DNA of 47,689 bases from Candidatus Merdisoma merdipullorum (GTDB lineage: Bacteria; Bacillota; Clostridia; Lachnospirales; Lachnospiraceae). Below, piece by piece: positions 28,248 through 36,289 of the stretch; position 1 is the first letter of the stretch, and the number at the start of each line of letters is the position of its first letter. Where the stretch lies: positions 1-47,689 of the forward strand of contig DVLE01000058.1 in assembly GCA_018715645.1 (NCBI GenBank). The letters run 5' to 3'. The position numbers and the translations under genes are program-made. The notes under the pieces are model-generated. The model did not search any database. It saw only the letters and a list, made by a program, of their open reading frames with translations, and was not told the DNA's origin.

Positions 28248-28269
28248 ATCTGGCTTGTAAGTTTTTTCC

Positions 28270-28298
28270 TTGACAGCCCTGTTTTCGGGAAGTATCCT
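28270..28298 (+). promoter_or_regulatory. Promoter of the Sel1-type gene
   Basis: TTGACA (28270-28275) and TATCCT (28293-28298) have a 17-bp spacer. The leader then contains ATCCAGAC and GTCTGGAT as an 8-bp stem (28315-28348 region) before the AAGGAGG site of the next gene. Confidence 0.65.
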
Positions 28299-28369
28299 TG
28301 TGTTAGGAAAAACCATCCAGACAGGGCCTTTGCAGGCGCCGTCTGGATAAGAGATAAAGGAGGAAGGTT

Positions 28370-28666
28370 ATGGGGCTGCTGGACCGATTTAGGAAAAATA
28401 CTGCAAAGCAGGTACAGGAGGAACTTGAATTCGCAAGGAAATTGCATAAGGACGGACTCACCGGGGAGGCATGTATAGGATTTGAGAAGGTATTCGGGTC
28501 TCCGGCTGCGACTCCCCGCCAAAAAGAGCAGGCGCTCCGTTATCTGCCCCATCCCTGGCCCGAATATGAGGGCTTTGAGGCTTTATTTGACGGAGACATT
28601 CCCTCCTATGATGATTACGGGCGGAGGGCGGCCTACGGCGGCTGCTATGGAGGACAGGGAGGCTGA
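28370..28666 (+). CDS. N-terminal part of a Sel1-type protein, probably frameshifted
   Basis: A 98-residue ORF starting MGLLDRFRKNTAKQVQEELE with a good AAAGGAGGAAGG site. It resembles the helical start of a repeat protein and ends in a low-complexity GGCYGGQGG tail. The remainder of the likely protein (28647-29417) lies in another frame and overlaps by 20 nt. A G-rich run at the overlap is indel-prone. It is either a broken gene, a sequencing error or an overlapping gene pair. Confidence 0.6.
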   Translation: MGLLDRFRKNTAKQVQEELEFARKLHKDGLTGEACIGFEKVFGSPAATPRQKEQALRYLPHPWPEYEGFEALFDGDIPSYDDYGRRAAYGGCYGGQGG

Positions 28667-29417
28667 GAAACAGAAACAGGAGCAGGAGGTCGCAGAGCTT
28701 TATGAGAAGCTTAAAGAGACCATGACCGCTCTGTTGGAAGTCCGGGATCAGGAAAGATTAGATAAGCTTTGCAGCGGCTACAATGAAATCAATAATCGGA
28801 ATCTGATCTTTACGTCTGAGCAAAACGCGCTGCTTATAAAGGCTGCGACGCTGATAGCCGATACGGAGCTGGCGTTTGCAAAGAAGCTCAAATATGATGA
28901 CCGCAGGGCCCATATCGTCAGAGGACTTTCCTGGTATAATGACGCTGCGGAAAAAGGCGGCCGGGCCGCCCGGAAAAAGATGGCTATCGTCTACCGGGAC
29001 GGCAGCTATGGCTGGGAACGGGACTTAGAGAAGGCTTATGAATATTTCTGCAGCTCGGCAAAGGATGGGGATTCCTATTCTCAGCTTTACGCAGGACTCA
29101 TACTGCTGCTTACGAATGCCGGAGAAAGCGACAACCGCGGACAGAGGGCTTTTGCCTATCTTGAGCAGGCTGCGGAAAACGGACAGGTCCGGGCGATGTT
29201 CTACTGCGCAAGGATGCTTGAGGAGGGCGACGGCGTACCCAAAGACAGGACCGGCGCTGCCCGCTATAAAAAGATGCTTGAAGGACGCGGGCTTGACATG
29301 GAGCTTATGGAGGCCAAGGAACAGCTTATAACTGCCAGGAGCGCTCTGCAGTACGATATTGAAAGGGTGCGGTTCGTAGACGAAGACGATCAGGAGATCT
29401 TTGTACCGCTGTTCTGA
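28647..29417 (+). CDS. Sel1/TPR-like repeat protein, C-terminal part
   Basis: A 256-residue ORF beginning MEDREAEKQKQEQEVAELYE. Sel1-like units are visible: ARKKMAIVYRDGSYGWERDLEKAYEYF, SYSQLYAGLILLLTN and AMFYCARMLEEGDGVPKDRTGAARY. Such repeats serve as protein-binding scaffolds. The ATG at 28647 has only a weak distant GGAGGG, which supports the idea that this is the continuation of the 28370 gene after a frameshift. No partner or pathway is evident. Confidence 0.7.
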   Translation: MEDREAEKQKQEQEVAELYEKLKETMTALLEVRDQERLDKLCSGYNEINNRNLIFTSEQNALLIKAATLIADTELAFAKKLKYDDRRAHIVRGLSWYNDAAEKGGRAARKKMAIVYRDGSYGWERDLEKAYEYFCSSAKDGDSYSQLYAGLILLLTNAGESDNRGQRAFAYLEQAAENGQVRAMFYCARMLEEGDGVPKDRTGAARYKKMLEGRGLDMELMEAKEQLITARSALQYDIERVRFVDEDDQEIFVPLF

Positions 29418-29481
29418 AAGCAGCAGTTTCTTTGTCTTATTCAGCGGCAGAAAATTTTAATATTTGTTTAGAATTCCTTTA

Positions 29482-29548
29482 TTGAATATTGTTTTGCAAA
29501 ATGCTAGACTTCTTTCATACCGGCGGACAGTCTGCGGGACTGTCCGCC
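29482..29548 (+). promoter_or_regulatory. ftsH promoter and 5' leader hairpin
   Basis: TTGAAT (29482-29487), a 17-bp spacer and an extended -10 (TGC then TAGACT at 29505-29510) form a clear promoter. The transcript would begin just before a perfect 11-bp stem, GGCGGACAGTC (29522-29532) and GACTGTCCGCC (29538-29548). No T tract follows, so it is a leader structure rather than a terminator. Confidence 0.7.
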
Positions 29549-29569
29549 TGGAACTGACAGGAGAAAAGG

Positions 29570-31432
29570 ATGAAAGAAGTCAAAAACAATAAAAAACCAT
29601 TTATATTCTATTACACGATTGTCATACTGATATTGATTCTGCTGAATATGTTCGTGTTTCCGCGGATGCTTACCCCGACGCTTCATGAGGTGGGATACGA
29701 TACCTTTCTTGATATGCTGGAAAATAAGGAAGTGAAAGAGGTAGAGCTGGACGAGGAAGAGAACAGGATTATCTTTTCGGATACGGGAGATCCGGTAAGT
29801 TACTATACGACAGGTATCTTCAATGATCCGGATTTGCTGACCCGCCTTGAGAATGCAGGCGTGGAGCATTACGGGACGGAGATTGTGGAGCAGATGTCTC
29901 CGTGGATGTCCCTTCTGATGTCGCTGGTGCCTTTTATTATCCTGATTGTGATTGGCCAGCTTATGATGCGCAGCCTGAACAAGAGGATGGGCGGAGCCAT
30001 GGGCAACGCCATGACGTTCGGAAAGAGCAACGCGAAGATCTATGTGGAATCCACGACGGGCATCCGGTTTTCCGATGTGGCGGGCGAGGATGAGGCAAAG
30101 GAAATCCTGACAGAGATCGTGGACTTCCTTCACAATCCGGGCAAATATGCTGAGATTGGAGCTTCGATGCCGAAGGGAGCCCTTCTGGTAGGCCCTCCGG
30201 GAACGGGTAAGACGCTGCTTGCGAAGGCTGTGGCCGGAGAAGCAAACGTGCCGTTCTTCTCTATCTCCGGTTCTGAGTTTGTAGAGATGTTCGTGGGTAT
30301 GGGAGCCGCGAAGGTACGTGATCTGTTCCAGCAGGCCAATGAAAAAGCGCCTTGTATCGTGTTCATCGACGAGATAGATACCATCGGAAAGAAGCGTGAC
30401 GGCGCGGGCTTTGGCGGCAACGACGAGCGGGAACAGACCTTGAACCAGCTTCTGACGGAGATGGATGGCTTTGACGGCCGCAAGGGTGTGATGATCCTGG
30501 CAGCGACCAACAGGCCTGATTCTCTGGATCCGGCGCTTCTTCGTCCGGGACGGTTTGACAGAAGAGTTCCGGTGGAGCTTCCGGATCTGAAGGGGCGCGA
30601 GGATATTCTGAAGGTTCACGCGAAGAAGATCAAGCTGGGCGACAATGTGGACTTCAACGCTATCGCCCGCGCAGCGGCAGGGGCTTCCGGCGCGGAGCTT
30701 GCCAATATGATCAACGAGGCTGCCCTGCGGGCTGTGCGTCAGGGACGGAAATATGTGGTCCAGAGTGATCTGGAGGAGAGCGTGGAGGTCGTTATCGCAG
30801 GCTATCAGAAGAAGAATAAGGTGCTTTCCACGAAGGAAAAGCTGATTGTAGCTTATCATGAGGTGGGACATGCGCTGGTGGCGGCCCTTCAGACGCACTC
30901 CGCTCCGGTCCATAAGATTACGATCATTCCCCGTACTTCGGGAGCGCTCGGCTACACCATGCAGGTGGACGAGGGCGAGCACAATCTGATGTCCAAGGAG
31001 GAGATCGAGAATAAGATCGCGACGCTGACAGGAGGCCGTGTGGCTGAGGAGCTGGTGTTCCATTCTGTGACCACAGGCGCGTCCAATGACATCGAACAGG
31101 CTACCAAGCTTGCGAGAGCCATGATCACCCGCTTTGGCATGTCGGAGGAGTTCGATATGGTGGCCATGGAAACTGTGACGAACCAGTATCTGGGCGGCGA
31201 CACTTCCCTTGCCTGCTCGGCGGAGACGGCGGCCCTGATTGACAGGAAGGTCGTGGAGCTTGTGAAGGCGGAGCATGAAAAGGCCAGAAAGCTCATCTCT
31301 GACAACATGCTGAAGCTTCATGAGATAGCGAAGTTCCTTTATGAAAGGGAGACTATCACAGGAGAAGAGTTTATGGAGGTGTTGGACCGTCCGGTAGAAA
31401 CCATAGAAACGACAGCCGCAGAGGAAAAATAA
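29570..31432 (+). CDS. ftsH: ATP-dependent zinc metalloprotease FtsH
   Basis: FtsH is a membrane-anchored hexameric AAA+ protease that degrades misfolded membrane proteins and short-lived regulators. Two spans (about 12-28 and 106-130) flank a small external domain. The AAA module has Walker A GPPGTGKT, pore motif FVGMGA, Walker [10 protein letters not shown] and [21 protein letters not shown]. The peptidase domain carries the zinc motif HEVGH (His430, Glu431, His434), followed by [10 protein letters not shown]. 620 residues is a normal length. AGGAGAAAAGG precedes the ATG. Confidence 0.97.
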   Translation: MKEVKNNKKPFIFYYTIVILILILLNMFVFPRMLTPTLHEVGYDTFLDMLENKEVKEVELDEEENRIIFSDTGDPVSYYTTGIFNDPDLLTRLENAGVEHYGTEIVEQMSPWMSLLMSLVPFIILIVIGQLMMRSLNKRMGGAMGNAMTFGKSNAKIYVESTTGIRFSDVAGEDEAKEILTEIVDFLHNPGKYAEIGASMPKGALLVGPPGTGKTLLAKAVAGEANVPFFSISGSEFVEMFVGMGAAKVRDLFQQANEKAPCIVFIDEIDTIGKKRDGAGFGGNDEREQTLNQLLTEMDGFDGRKGVMILAATNRPDSLDPALLRPGRFDRRVPVELPDLKGREDILKVHAKKIKLGDNVDFNAIARAAAGASGAELANMINEAALRAVRQGRKYVVQSDLEESVEVVIAGYQKKNKVLSTKEKLIVAYHEVGHALVAALQTHSAPVHKITIIPRTSGALGYTMQVDEGEHNLMSKEEIENKIATLTGGRVAEELVFHSVTTGASNDIEQATKLARAMITRFGMSEEFDMVAMETVTNQYLGGDTSLACSAETAALIDRKVVELVKAEHEKARKLISDNMLKLHEIAKFLYERETITGEEFMEVLDRPVETIETTAAEEK

Positions 31433-31440
31433 AAAGATAC

Positions 31441-31496
31441 CGCTTTCGGATTTTGGTTTTTCGTATTATAATCAAGTCCGAAAGCGTATTTTTTTC
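31441..31496 (+). terminator. Intrinsic terminator of ftsH
   Basis: CGCTTTCGGA (31441-31450) and TCCGAAAGCG (31477-31486) form a perfect 10-bp stem followed by a TATTTTTTTC tract. The 26-nt loop is longer than usual. Confidence 0.75.
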
Positions 31497-31512
31497 AGGG
31501 GGAGTGACGGTT

Positions 31513-32874
31513 ATGGAACAGACAGCAGCGGGGAAAAATGATTTTACAATGGGCGATATGAAGGGGAGCATACTGAAGATTGCGCTGCCGATGATCATGG
31601 CGCAGCTTGTGAATGTGCTTTACAATATCGTAGACAGAGTGTATCTGGGACATATGGAAGGCGATGGCCGGCTGGCTCTGACCGGGGTAGGCGTAGCCTT
31701 TCCTTTGATTACGATTATTAATGCCTTTGCGAATCTCTGCGGCAGCGGCGGCGCGCCCCTTTGCTCCATCGAGAGAGGCCGGGGCAACATGGAAAAGTCG
31801 GAGCGAATTATGGGAAATTCTCTGGTGCTGCTGGTGTGTCTCGGCGTTGTTTTGACGGCTGCAGGTTACCTTTTCAAGACGCCGCTTCTGTATCTTTTTG
31901 GGGCGAGCGCCCAGACGATCGCCTATGCGGATGGTTACCTGGAAGTGTACCTGGCCGGGAATCTGTTCGTGATGCTGGGCCTTGGCATGAATCCCTTTAT
32001 CCAGTCCCAGGGCTTTGCGAAGACGGGGATGCTGACCGTCGTGATAGGAGCCCTCTTGAATCTGATTCTGGATCCCATTTTTATCTATGGTTTTGGCTGG
32101 GGAGTCCAGGGAGCGGCTTTGGCTACGATCCTCTCTCAGATGGTGTCGGCGGTCTGGGTGATAGGCTTTCTGCGGGGAAAGCGGGCAATTATGAGACTGC
32201 GCCTTTTTGCCCTTCGTCCGCAGCCAGGGCTTATGAAACAAATTCTTTTTCTTGGCCTGTCGGGTTTTACCCAGTCCGTGACAAACAGTCTGGTGCAGAT
32301 ATTCTGCAATGCCTCCCTGCAGTTTTACGGAGGGGATCTCTATGTGGGAGCCATGACGGTGATCTATTCCATACGCGAGGTGGTGCAGATGCCGCTTCAG
32401 GGTTTTACCCAGGGAGCGCAGCCGGTGCTTGGATATAACTATGGGGCGAAGGCTTATGACCGTGTCAGAGAGGGCATCCGTTTTGTCACGGTGATGTCGC
32501 TGGGCTTCGCGACGGCGGCCTGGCTGATTCTGATGATCTTTCCCGGTCAGCTTATCCGGCTGTTCAACGGGGAGCCGGAACTCCTGGAGGCAGGAGTTTT
32601 GTCCCTTCGGATCCATTTTGTACTTTTTGTATTTATGGCGTTTCAGTATGCGGGGCAGAATATTTTTGTGAGTCTTGGAAAGGCGAAGCAGGCGGTATTC
32701 TTTTCTCTGTTCCGCAAGGTGATTCTTGGTATTCCTCTGATTCTGCTTCTGCCGCATCTGTGGAATCTGGGGATCTATGGAGTGCTTGCGGCAGAGCCGG
32801 TCACGAATATCATCGGCGGCCTGGCCTGCTATCTTACAATGCAGTATGTGGTAGGGCGGGAGCTGCGCGGCTGA
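31513..32874 (+). CDS. MATE-family efflux transporter
   Basis: A 453-residue multidrug and toxin extrusion protein with about twelve membrane spans in two related halves. Signature stretches include GSILKIALPMIMAQLVNVLYN, VDRVYLGHMEGDGRLALTGVGVAFP, NPFIQSQGFAKTGM and the second-half GFTQGAQPVLGYNYGAKAYDRV. It probably exports cationic compounds with Na+ or H+ antiport. ATG 31513 follows GGGGGAG by 8 nt; the frame extends into the preceding terminator, so the longer start at 31453 is rejected. Substrate unknown. Confidence 0.92.
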   Translation: MEQTAAGKNDFTMGDMKGSILKIALPMIMAQLVNVLYNIVDRVYLGHMEGDGRLALTGVGVAFPLITIINAFANLCGSGGAPLCSIERGRGNMEKSERIMGNSLVLLVCLGVVLTAAGYLFKTPLLYLFGASAQTIAYADGYLEVYLAGNLFVMLGLGMNPFIQSQGFAKTGMLTVVIGALLNLILDPIFIYGFGWGVQGAALATILSQMVSAVWVIGFLRGKRAIMRLRLFALRPQPGLMKQILFLGLSGFTQSVTNSLVQIFCNASLQFYGGDLYVGAMTVIYSIREVVQMPLQGFTQGAQPVLGYNYGAKAYDRVREGIRFVTVMSLGFATAAWLILMIFPGQLIRLFNGEPELLEAGVLSLRIHFVLFVFMAFQYAGQNIFVSLGKAKQAVFFSLFRKVILGIPLILLLPHLWNLGIYGVLAAEPVTNIIGGLACYLTMQYVVGRELRG

Positions 32875-32918
32875 TCCGCCGAAACCGGCAGTATTTTCTC
32901 ATGTTCTTGAAAGAAGAC

Positions 32919-32947
32919 TTGCCACAGGAGCGATTCTTGTGTACAAT
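32919..32947 (+). promoter_or_regulatory. Promoter of the flavodiiron gene
   Basis: TTGCCA (32919-32924) and TACAAT (32942-32947) with a 17-bp spacer, about 48 nt before the ATG. Confidence 0.7.
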
Positions 32948-32994
32948 TTTATAGGACAGTTGATAAACAACATAATGCAGGAGGGAAAGCAGAC

Positions 32995-34155
32995 ATGCAC
33001 AATAAAGTAACAGAATCTATCTACTATATAGGAGCGGACGATAAGACCATCGACTTGTTTGAGAGCCAGTATGTGGTTCCGAACGGAGTGTCCTACAATT
33101 CTTATCTTATCGTGGATGAAAAGGTGGCTATCATGGATACCGTGGATCCGCGCGCGACGGAAGCCTGGCTTGCCAACCTGGAGGAGGCTCTGAACGGAAG
33201 AAAGCCGGATTATCTGATTATCTCCCACCTGGAGCCTGATCATGCGGGTAATATTCAGAAAGCAGCCGAGAAGTATCCGGAGATGAAGCTGGTGAGCAAT
33301 CCGAAGGTATTTGCATTCCTGCCCCAGTTCTTTGACCTGGACCTGACGGACCGCTGTGTGACCGTACAGGAGGGAGACACCTTAAGCCTTGGATCTCATA
33401 CGCTGGCGTTTGTGATGGCGCCTATGGTACACTGGCCGGAGGTAATGGTGGCCTATGAGACTTCTGAGAAGATCCTGTTCTCGGCGGATGGCTTCGGAAA
33501 GTTCGGCGCTCTGGATACAGACGAGGAATGGGCGAATGAGGCGAGACGTTACTTTATCAATATCGTAGGAAAGTACGGCGTTCAGGTGCAGAATCTTCTG
33601 AAGAAGGCTGCAGGGCTTGACATTGCGATGATCTGCCCGCTTCACGGACCTGTGCTGAAGGAAAATCTGGGCTATTACATCGGACTTTACGACACCTGGA
33701 GCAGCTATCGTCCGGAGGAGCCGGGTATTGTGATCGCTTCCGCTTCCATCCATGGCAATACGATGAAGGCGGCGCAGGAGATGGCAGAGATTCTTCGCGG
33801 TAAGACGGATGTTCCTGTAAAGGTCTATGATCTGGCCCGCGACGACATGGCCCTTGTGATCGCGGAAGCTTATCGCTACGACAGGCTGGTGCTTGCGGCT
33901 GCCAGCTATGACGGCGGCGTCTTCCTCTGCATGGAGGATTTCCTGACGCATCTGAAGTATAAGGCATTCCAGAACCGGAAAGTCGGCCTGATTGAGAACG
34001 GAACCTGGGCCCCCTCCGCAGGCCGCGTGATGAAGGGCTATCTGGATGAAATGAAGAATCTGCAGGTATGCGATACGATGGTGACAATCCGTTCCACGAT
34101 GAAGCCGGAGGATCGGGAAGCCATGGAAAAGCTTGCGGACGAGCTGCTCGCGTAG
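32995..34155 (+). CDS. fprA: FprA-type flavodiiron protein (O2/NO reductase)
   Basis: An A-type flavoprotein that reduces O2 to water, or NO to N2O, protecting anaerobes. The N-terminal metallo-beta-lactamase domain carries the diiron ligands His78, Glu80, Asp82 and His83 (SHLEPDHAGN), with further ligands in MVHWPEVM, SADGFGKFG and CPLHGPV. From about residue 250 a flavodoxin domain (IASASIHGNTMKAAQEMAEI, AASYDGGVFLCMEDFL) binds FMN. The 386-residue length fits the two-domain form without a rubredoxin tail. AGGAGGG precedes the ATG. Confidence 0.95.
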   Translation: MHNKVTESIYYIGADDKTIDLFESQYVVPNGVSYNSYLIVDEKVAIMDTVDPRATEAWLANLEEALNGRKPDYLIISHLEPDHAGNIQKAAEKYPEMKLVSNPKVFAFLPQFFDLDLTDRCVTVQEGDTLSLGSHTLAFVMAPMVHWPEVMVAYETSEKILFSADGFGKFGALDTDEEWANEARRYFINIVGKYGVQVQNLLKKAAGLDIAMICPLHGPVLKENLGYYIGLYDTWSSYRPEEPGIVIASASIHGNTMKAAQEMAEILRGKTDVPVKVYDLARDDMALVIAEAYRYDRLVLAAASYDGGVFLCMEDFLTHLKYKAFQNRKVGLIENGTWAPSAGRVMKGYLDEMKNLQVCDTMVTIRSTMKPEDREAMEKLADELLA

Positions 34156-34212
34156 ACGGCAGTGCCGGTGTACCAGGGGACGATATAGCCCCAAATGGTA
34201 AAAAGAAACGCA

Positions 34213-34247
34213 GGAGGGTGTCCCAAAGACCTTTTGGGGCACCCTCC
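34213..34247. terminator. Strong hairpin after fprA, no T tract
   Basis: Positions 34213-34227 pair with 34233-34247 over 15 bp (one G-U) around a GACCT loop. On the plus strand no T run follows; on the minus strand the hairpin is followed by a T-rich stretch. It may act as a terminator or as an mRNA 3'-end stabiliser. Confidence 0.6.
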
Positions 34248-34284
34248 CGTGTAAAATAAAAGACAGAAGGATATGTGAAAGACG

Positions 34285-35223
34285 ATGGCACGAAGAAGAA
34301 GACGGAAGAAACGCAGCCTAGCTGCGGCTGTGGTGGTTCTGTGTCTGGCTGCTGCGTATCCGTTGTACGGACAGCTTGACAGCCAGGGAGAGGGAGACTT
34401 ATCCGTGGCTTCCGCGGAAGCTTACAGGGAAGGTTCCTCTCTGGAGGTGCATTTTCTTGACGTAGGGCAGGGAGACGCCACACTGATTCTCTGCGGGGAC
34501 AATGCGATGCTGATCGACGCGGGGAACAATAGCTGGGGAGACGAGGTCCGGGACTATCTGGAATATCAGGGTGTCGAAAGCCTGGATTATGTGATAGGCA
34601 CTCACCCGGATGCGGATCACATCGGAGGTCTGGACGTAGTGCTGGAGGCCTTCGACTGCGGAACAGTGATCATGCCCGATTATGAGAAGGATACACAGAC
34701 CTATGAGGATGTGCTTGCAGCTATGGATCAGAAGGGATATGAACTCATCCTGCCTGAGGTGGGGACGGTCTGTCAGCTTGGAGAGGCTGCGTTTACCATT
34801 GTGGCTCCCTGCGGGGAATATGGAGACAATGCCAATGATTATTCCGTGGGAATTTTGCTGGAGCATGGAGAAAACCGTTTTCTGTTCACAGGCGACGCGG
34901 AGGAGGACGCAGAGAACGATATGCTTGGCAGCGGAATTGATTTGTCTGCGGATGTATTTAAGGCGGCTCATCATGGAAGCAGCACAGCCAATACGGAAGC
35001 TTTTCTGGAGCAGGTGAATCCGGAGTATGTGGTGATAAGCTGCGGGGAGGGCAACAGCTACGGGCATCCTCACGCAGAGGTGATGAACCGTCTCCGGGAG
35101 CTTGGGATCCAGGTGTTCCGTACAGACGAGCAGGGAACGGTTGTGGCAACGTCTGACGGAAGCAGCATTAGTTTTAACGTGCCGGCCAGCGAGAGCTGGA
35201 AGGCCGGCGAGCCTGTCGGATAG
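34285..35223 (+). CDS. ComEC-like extracytoplasmic metallo-beta-lactamase-fold hydrolase
   Basis: A 312-residue protein with a highly basic start (MARRRRRKKRS) and one membrane/signal segment (about 10-28). The following domain matches the metallo-hydrolase part of ComEC/Rec2: VHFLDVGQGDATLILCGDNAML, THPDADHIGGLDVVLEAF, FLFTGDAEEDAE, KAAHHGSSTANTEAFLEQV and CGEGNSYGHPHAEVMNRL. It lacks the ComEC membrane channel. Family members may act on extracellular nucleic acid or phospho-compounds; the substrate is not established. 11 nt separate the start from a GAAGG-type site. Confidence 0.87.
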   Translation: MARRRRRKKRSLAAAVVVLCLAAAYPLYGQLDSQGEGDLSVASAEAYREGSSLEVHFLDVGQGDATLILCGDNAMLIDAGNNSWGDEVRDYLEYQGVESLDYVIGTHPDADHIGGLDVVLEAFDCGTVIMPDYEKDTQTYEDVLAAMDQKGYELILPEVGTVCQLGEAAFTIVAPCGEYGDNANDYSVGILLEHGENRFLFTGDAEEDAENDMLGSGIDLSADVFKAAHHGSSTANTEAFLEQVNPEYVVISCGEGNSYGHPHAEVMNRLRELGIQVFRTDEQGTVVATSDGSSISFNVPASESWKAGEPVG

Positions 35224-35302
35224 AAACGACGGGAAGAATAGGAAATGAATAACCGGAAAAAGCGTCTGCTCCCGTAAGCGGCCAGGGAAAGTGAGTGGTA
35301 GA

Positions 35303-36289
35303 ATGGAAACGATAGAAGACAAGAAACAGTTTGCGGTTCTGATAGACTCGGATAATATCAGCGCCAAATATGCGGCCAGCATATTCAACGAGATTGAGAA
35401 TTATGGGTATGCGTCTTTTCGCCGCATCTACGGTAATTGGTCTAATAAGGCGAACGGATGGAAGGAGGAGATACTCCTTGAAAATTCCATCACCCCGGTG
35501 CAGCAGTTTGCGTATACCAGCGGGAAAAACGCGACCGATATGGCTATGGTTATCGACGCGATGGATATTCTCTATTCCAGGAAAGTGGACGGCTTTTGCC
35601 TGGTGACCAGCGACAGTGATTTTACCCGTCTCGCCATGCGCCTTCGAGAAGAAAATATGTATGTGATTGGTATGGGAGAGTCCAAGACGCCCATGGCTCT
35701 TACAAAAGCATGCAATAAGTTTATTCATTTGAATCTGATCAATAAACAGGTGAATGATGTGGAGACGGCTTCGGAGACGGCGGCGGGAAATTCCCACAGA
35801 AAAGGCGGCAAGGCTGTGGAGGAGGAGCATGGAAGCGGAGTGACTCCTATCGCGCAGATTGAGGAAGCTGTGATCTCTATCATCAACGACAATGAAAATA
35901 AAGGAAAAATCACCTATCTGGGCGAGATCGGAAGCCGCCTGAACGATAAGTTCACGGATTTCGATGTGCGTAACTATGGGTATACGAAGCTGGTGGTTTT
36001 CCTGGAGGATACCTGTCCGCGTCTTTCGCTGTACCGAATTGATTCCGCTTACGCGGTAGGAATCAAAGGACAGCTTGACAGGCAGAAGCTGGAAAAGGAG
36101 ATCCTGCTTTTCGTGAAGAACAATGGAGGTCAGGTGGAAAATCTGTCTCTGGTATATGAGGAGATTCATAAAAAGCATCCTTCCTTCGACATCAAGGACT
36201 ACGGCTACAGCCGTCTCTCCAGCTTTCTTCGGAGCATCCGGCAGCTATCGGTAAACGGCAATCTGGTCTGTATTAAGGAGAAGAAATAA
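35303..36289 (+). CDS. NYN-domain (PIN-like) protein with two OST-HTH/LOTUS domains
   Basis: A 328-residue protein. The NYN/LabA-like domain (about 8-145) keeps the PIN-fold acidic residues in LIDSDNIS, ATDMAMVIDAMD and TSDSDFTRLAMRLR, suggesting a metal-dependent RNase. Two OST-HTH/LOTUS domains follow: about 182-255 (IAQIEEAVISII ... FDVRNYGYTKLVVFLED) and about 258-328 (LEKEILLFVKNNGGQ ... FDIKDYGYSRLSSFLRS). LOTUS domains bind RNA, including G-quadruplexes, so RNA-directed cleavage is inferred. ATG 35303 is preferred over GTG 35291, but both ribosome sites are weak. Its stop shares one base with the glgX start. Confidence 0.85.
   Translation: METIEDKKQFAVLIDSDNISAKYAASIFNEIENYGYASFRRIYGNWSNKANGWKEEILLENSITPVQQFAYTSGKNATDMAMVIDAMDILYSRKVDGFCLVTSDSDFTRLAMRLREENMYVIGMGESKTPMALTKACNKFIHLNLINKQVNDVETASETAAGNSHRKGGKAVEEEHGSGVTPIAQIEEAVISIINDNENKGKITYLGEIGSRLNDKFTDFDVRNYGYTKLVVFLEDTCPRLSLYRIDSAYAVGIKGQLDRQKLEKEILLFVKNNGGQVENLSLVYEEIHKKHPSFDIKDYGYSRLSSFLRSIRQLSVNGNLVCIKEKK

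Noticed and set aside
29504..31321. 605-residue open frame on the minus strand
   Set aside because: It lies antisense to ftsH, whose motifs are unmistakable, and has no recognisable domain of its own.
31495..32757. 420-residue open frame on the minus strand
   Set aside because: It is antisense to the MATE gene and has shadow-like composition.
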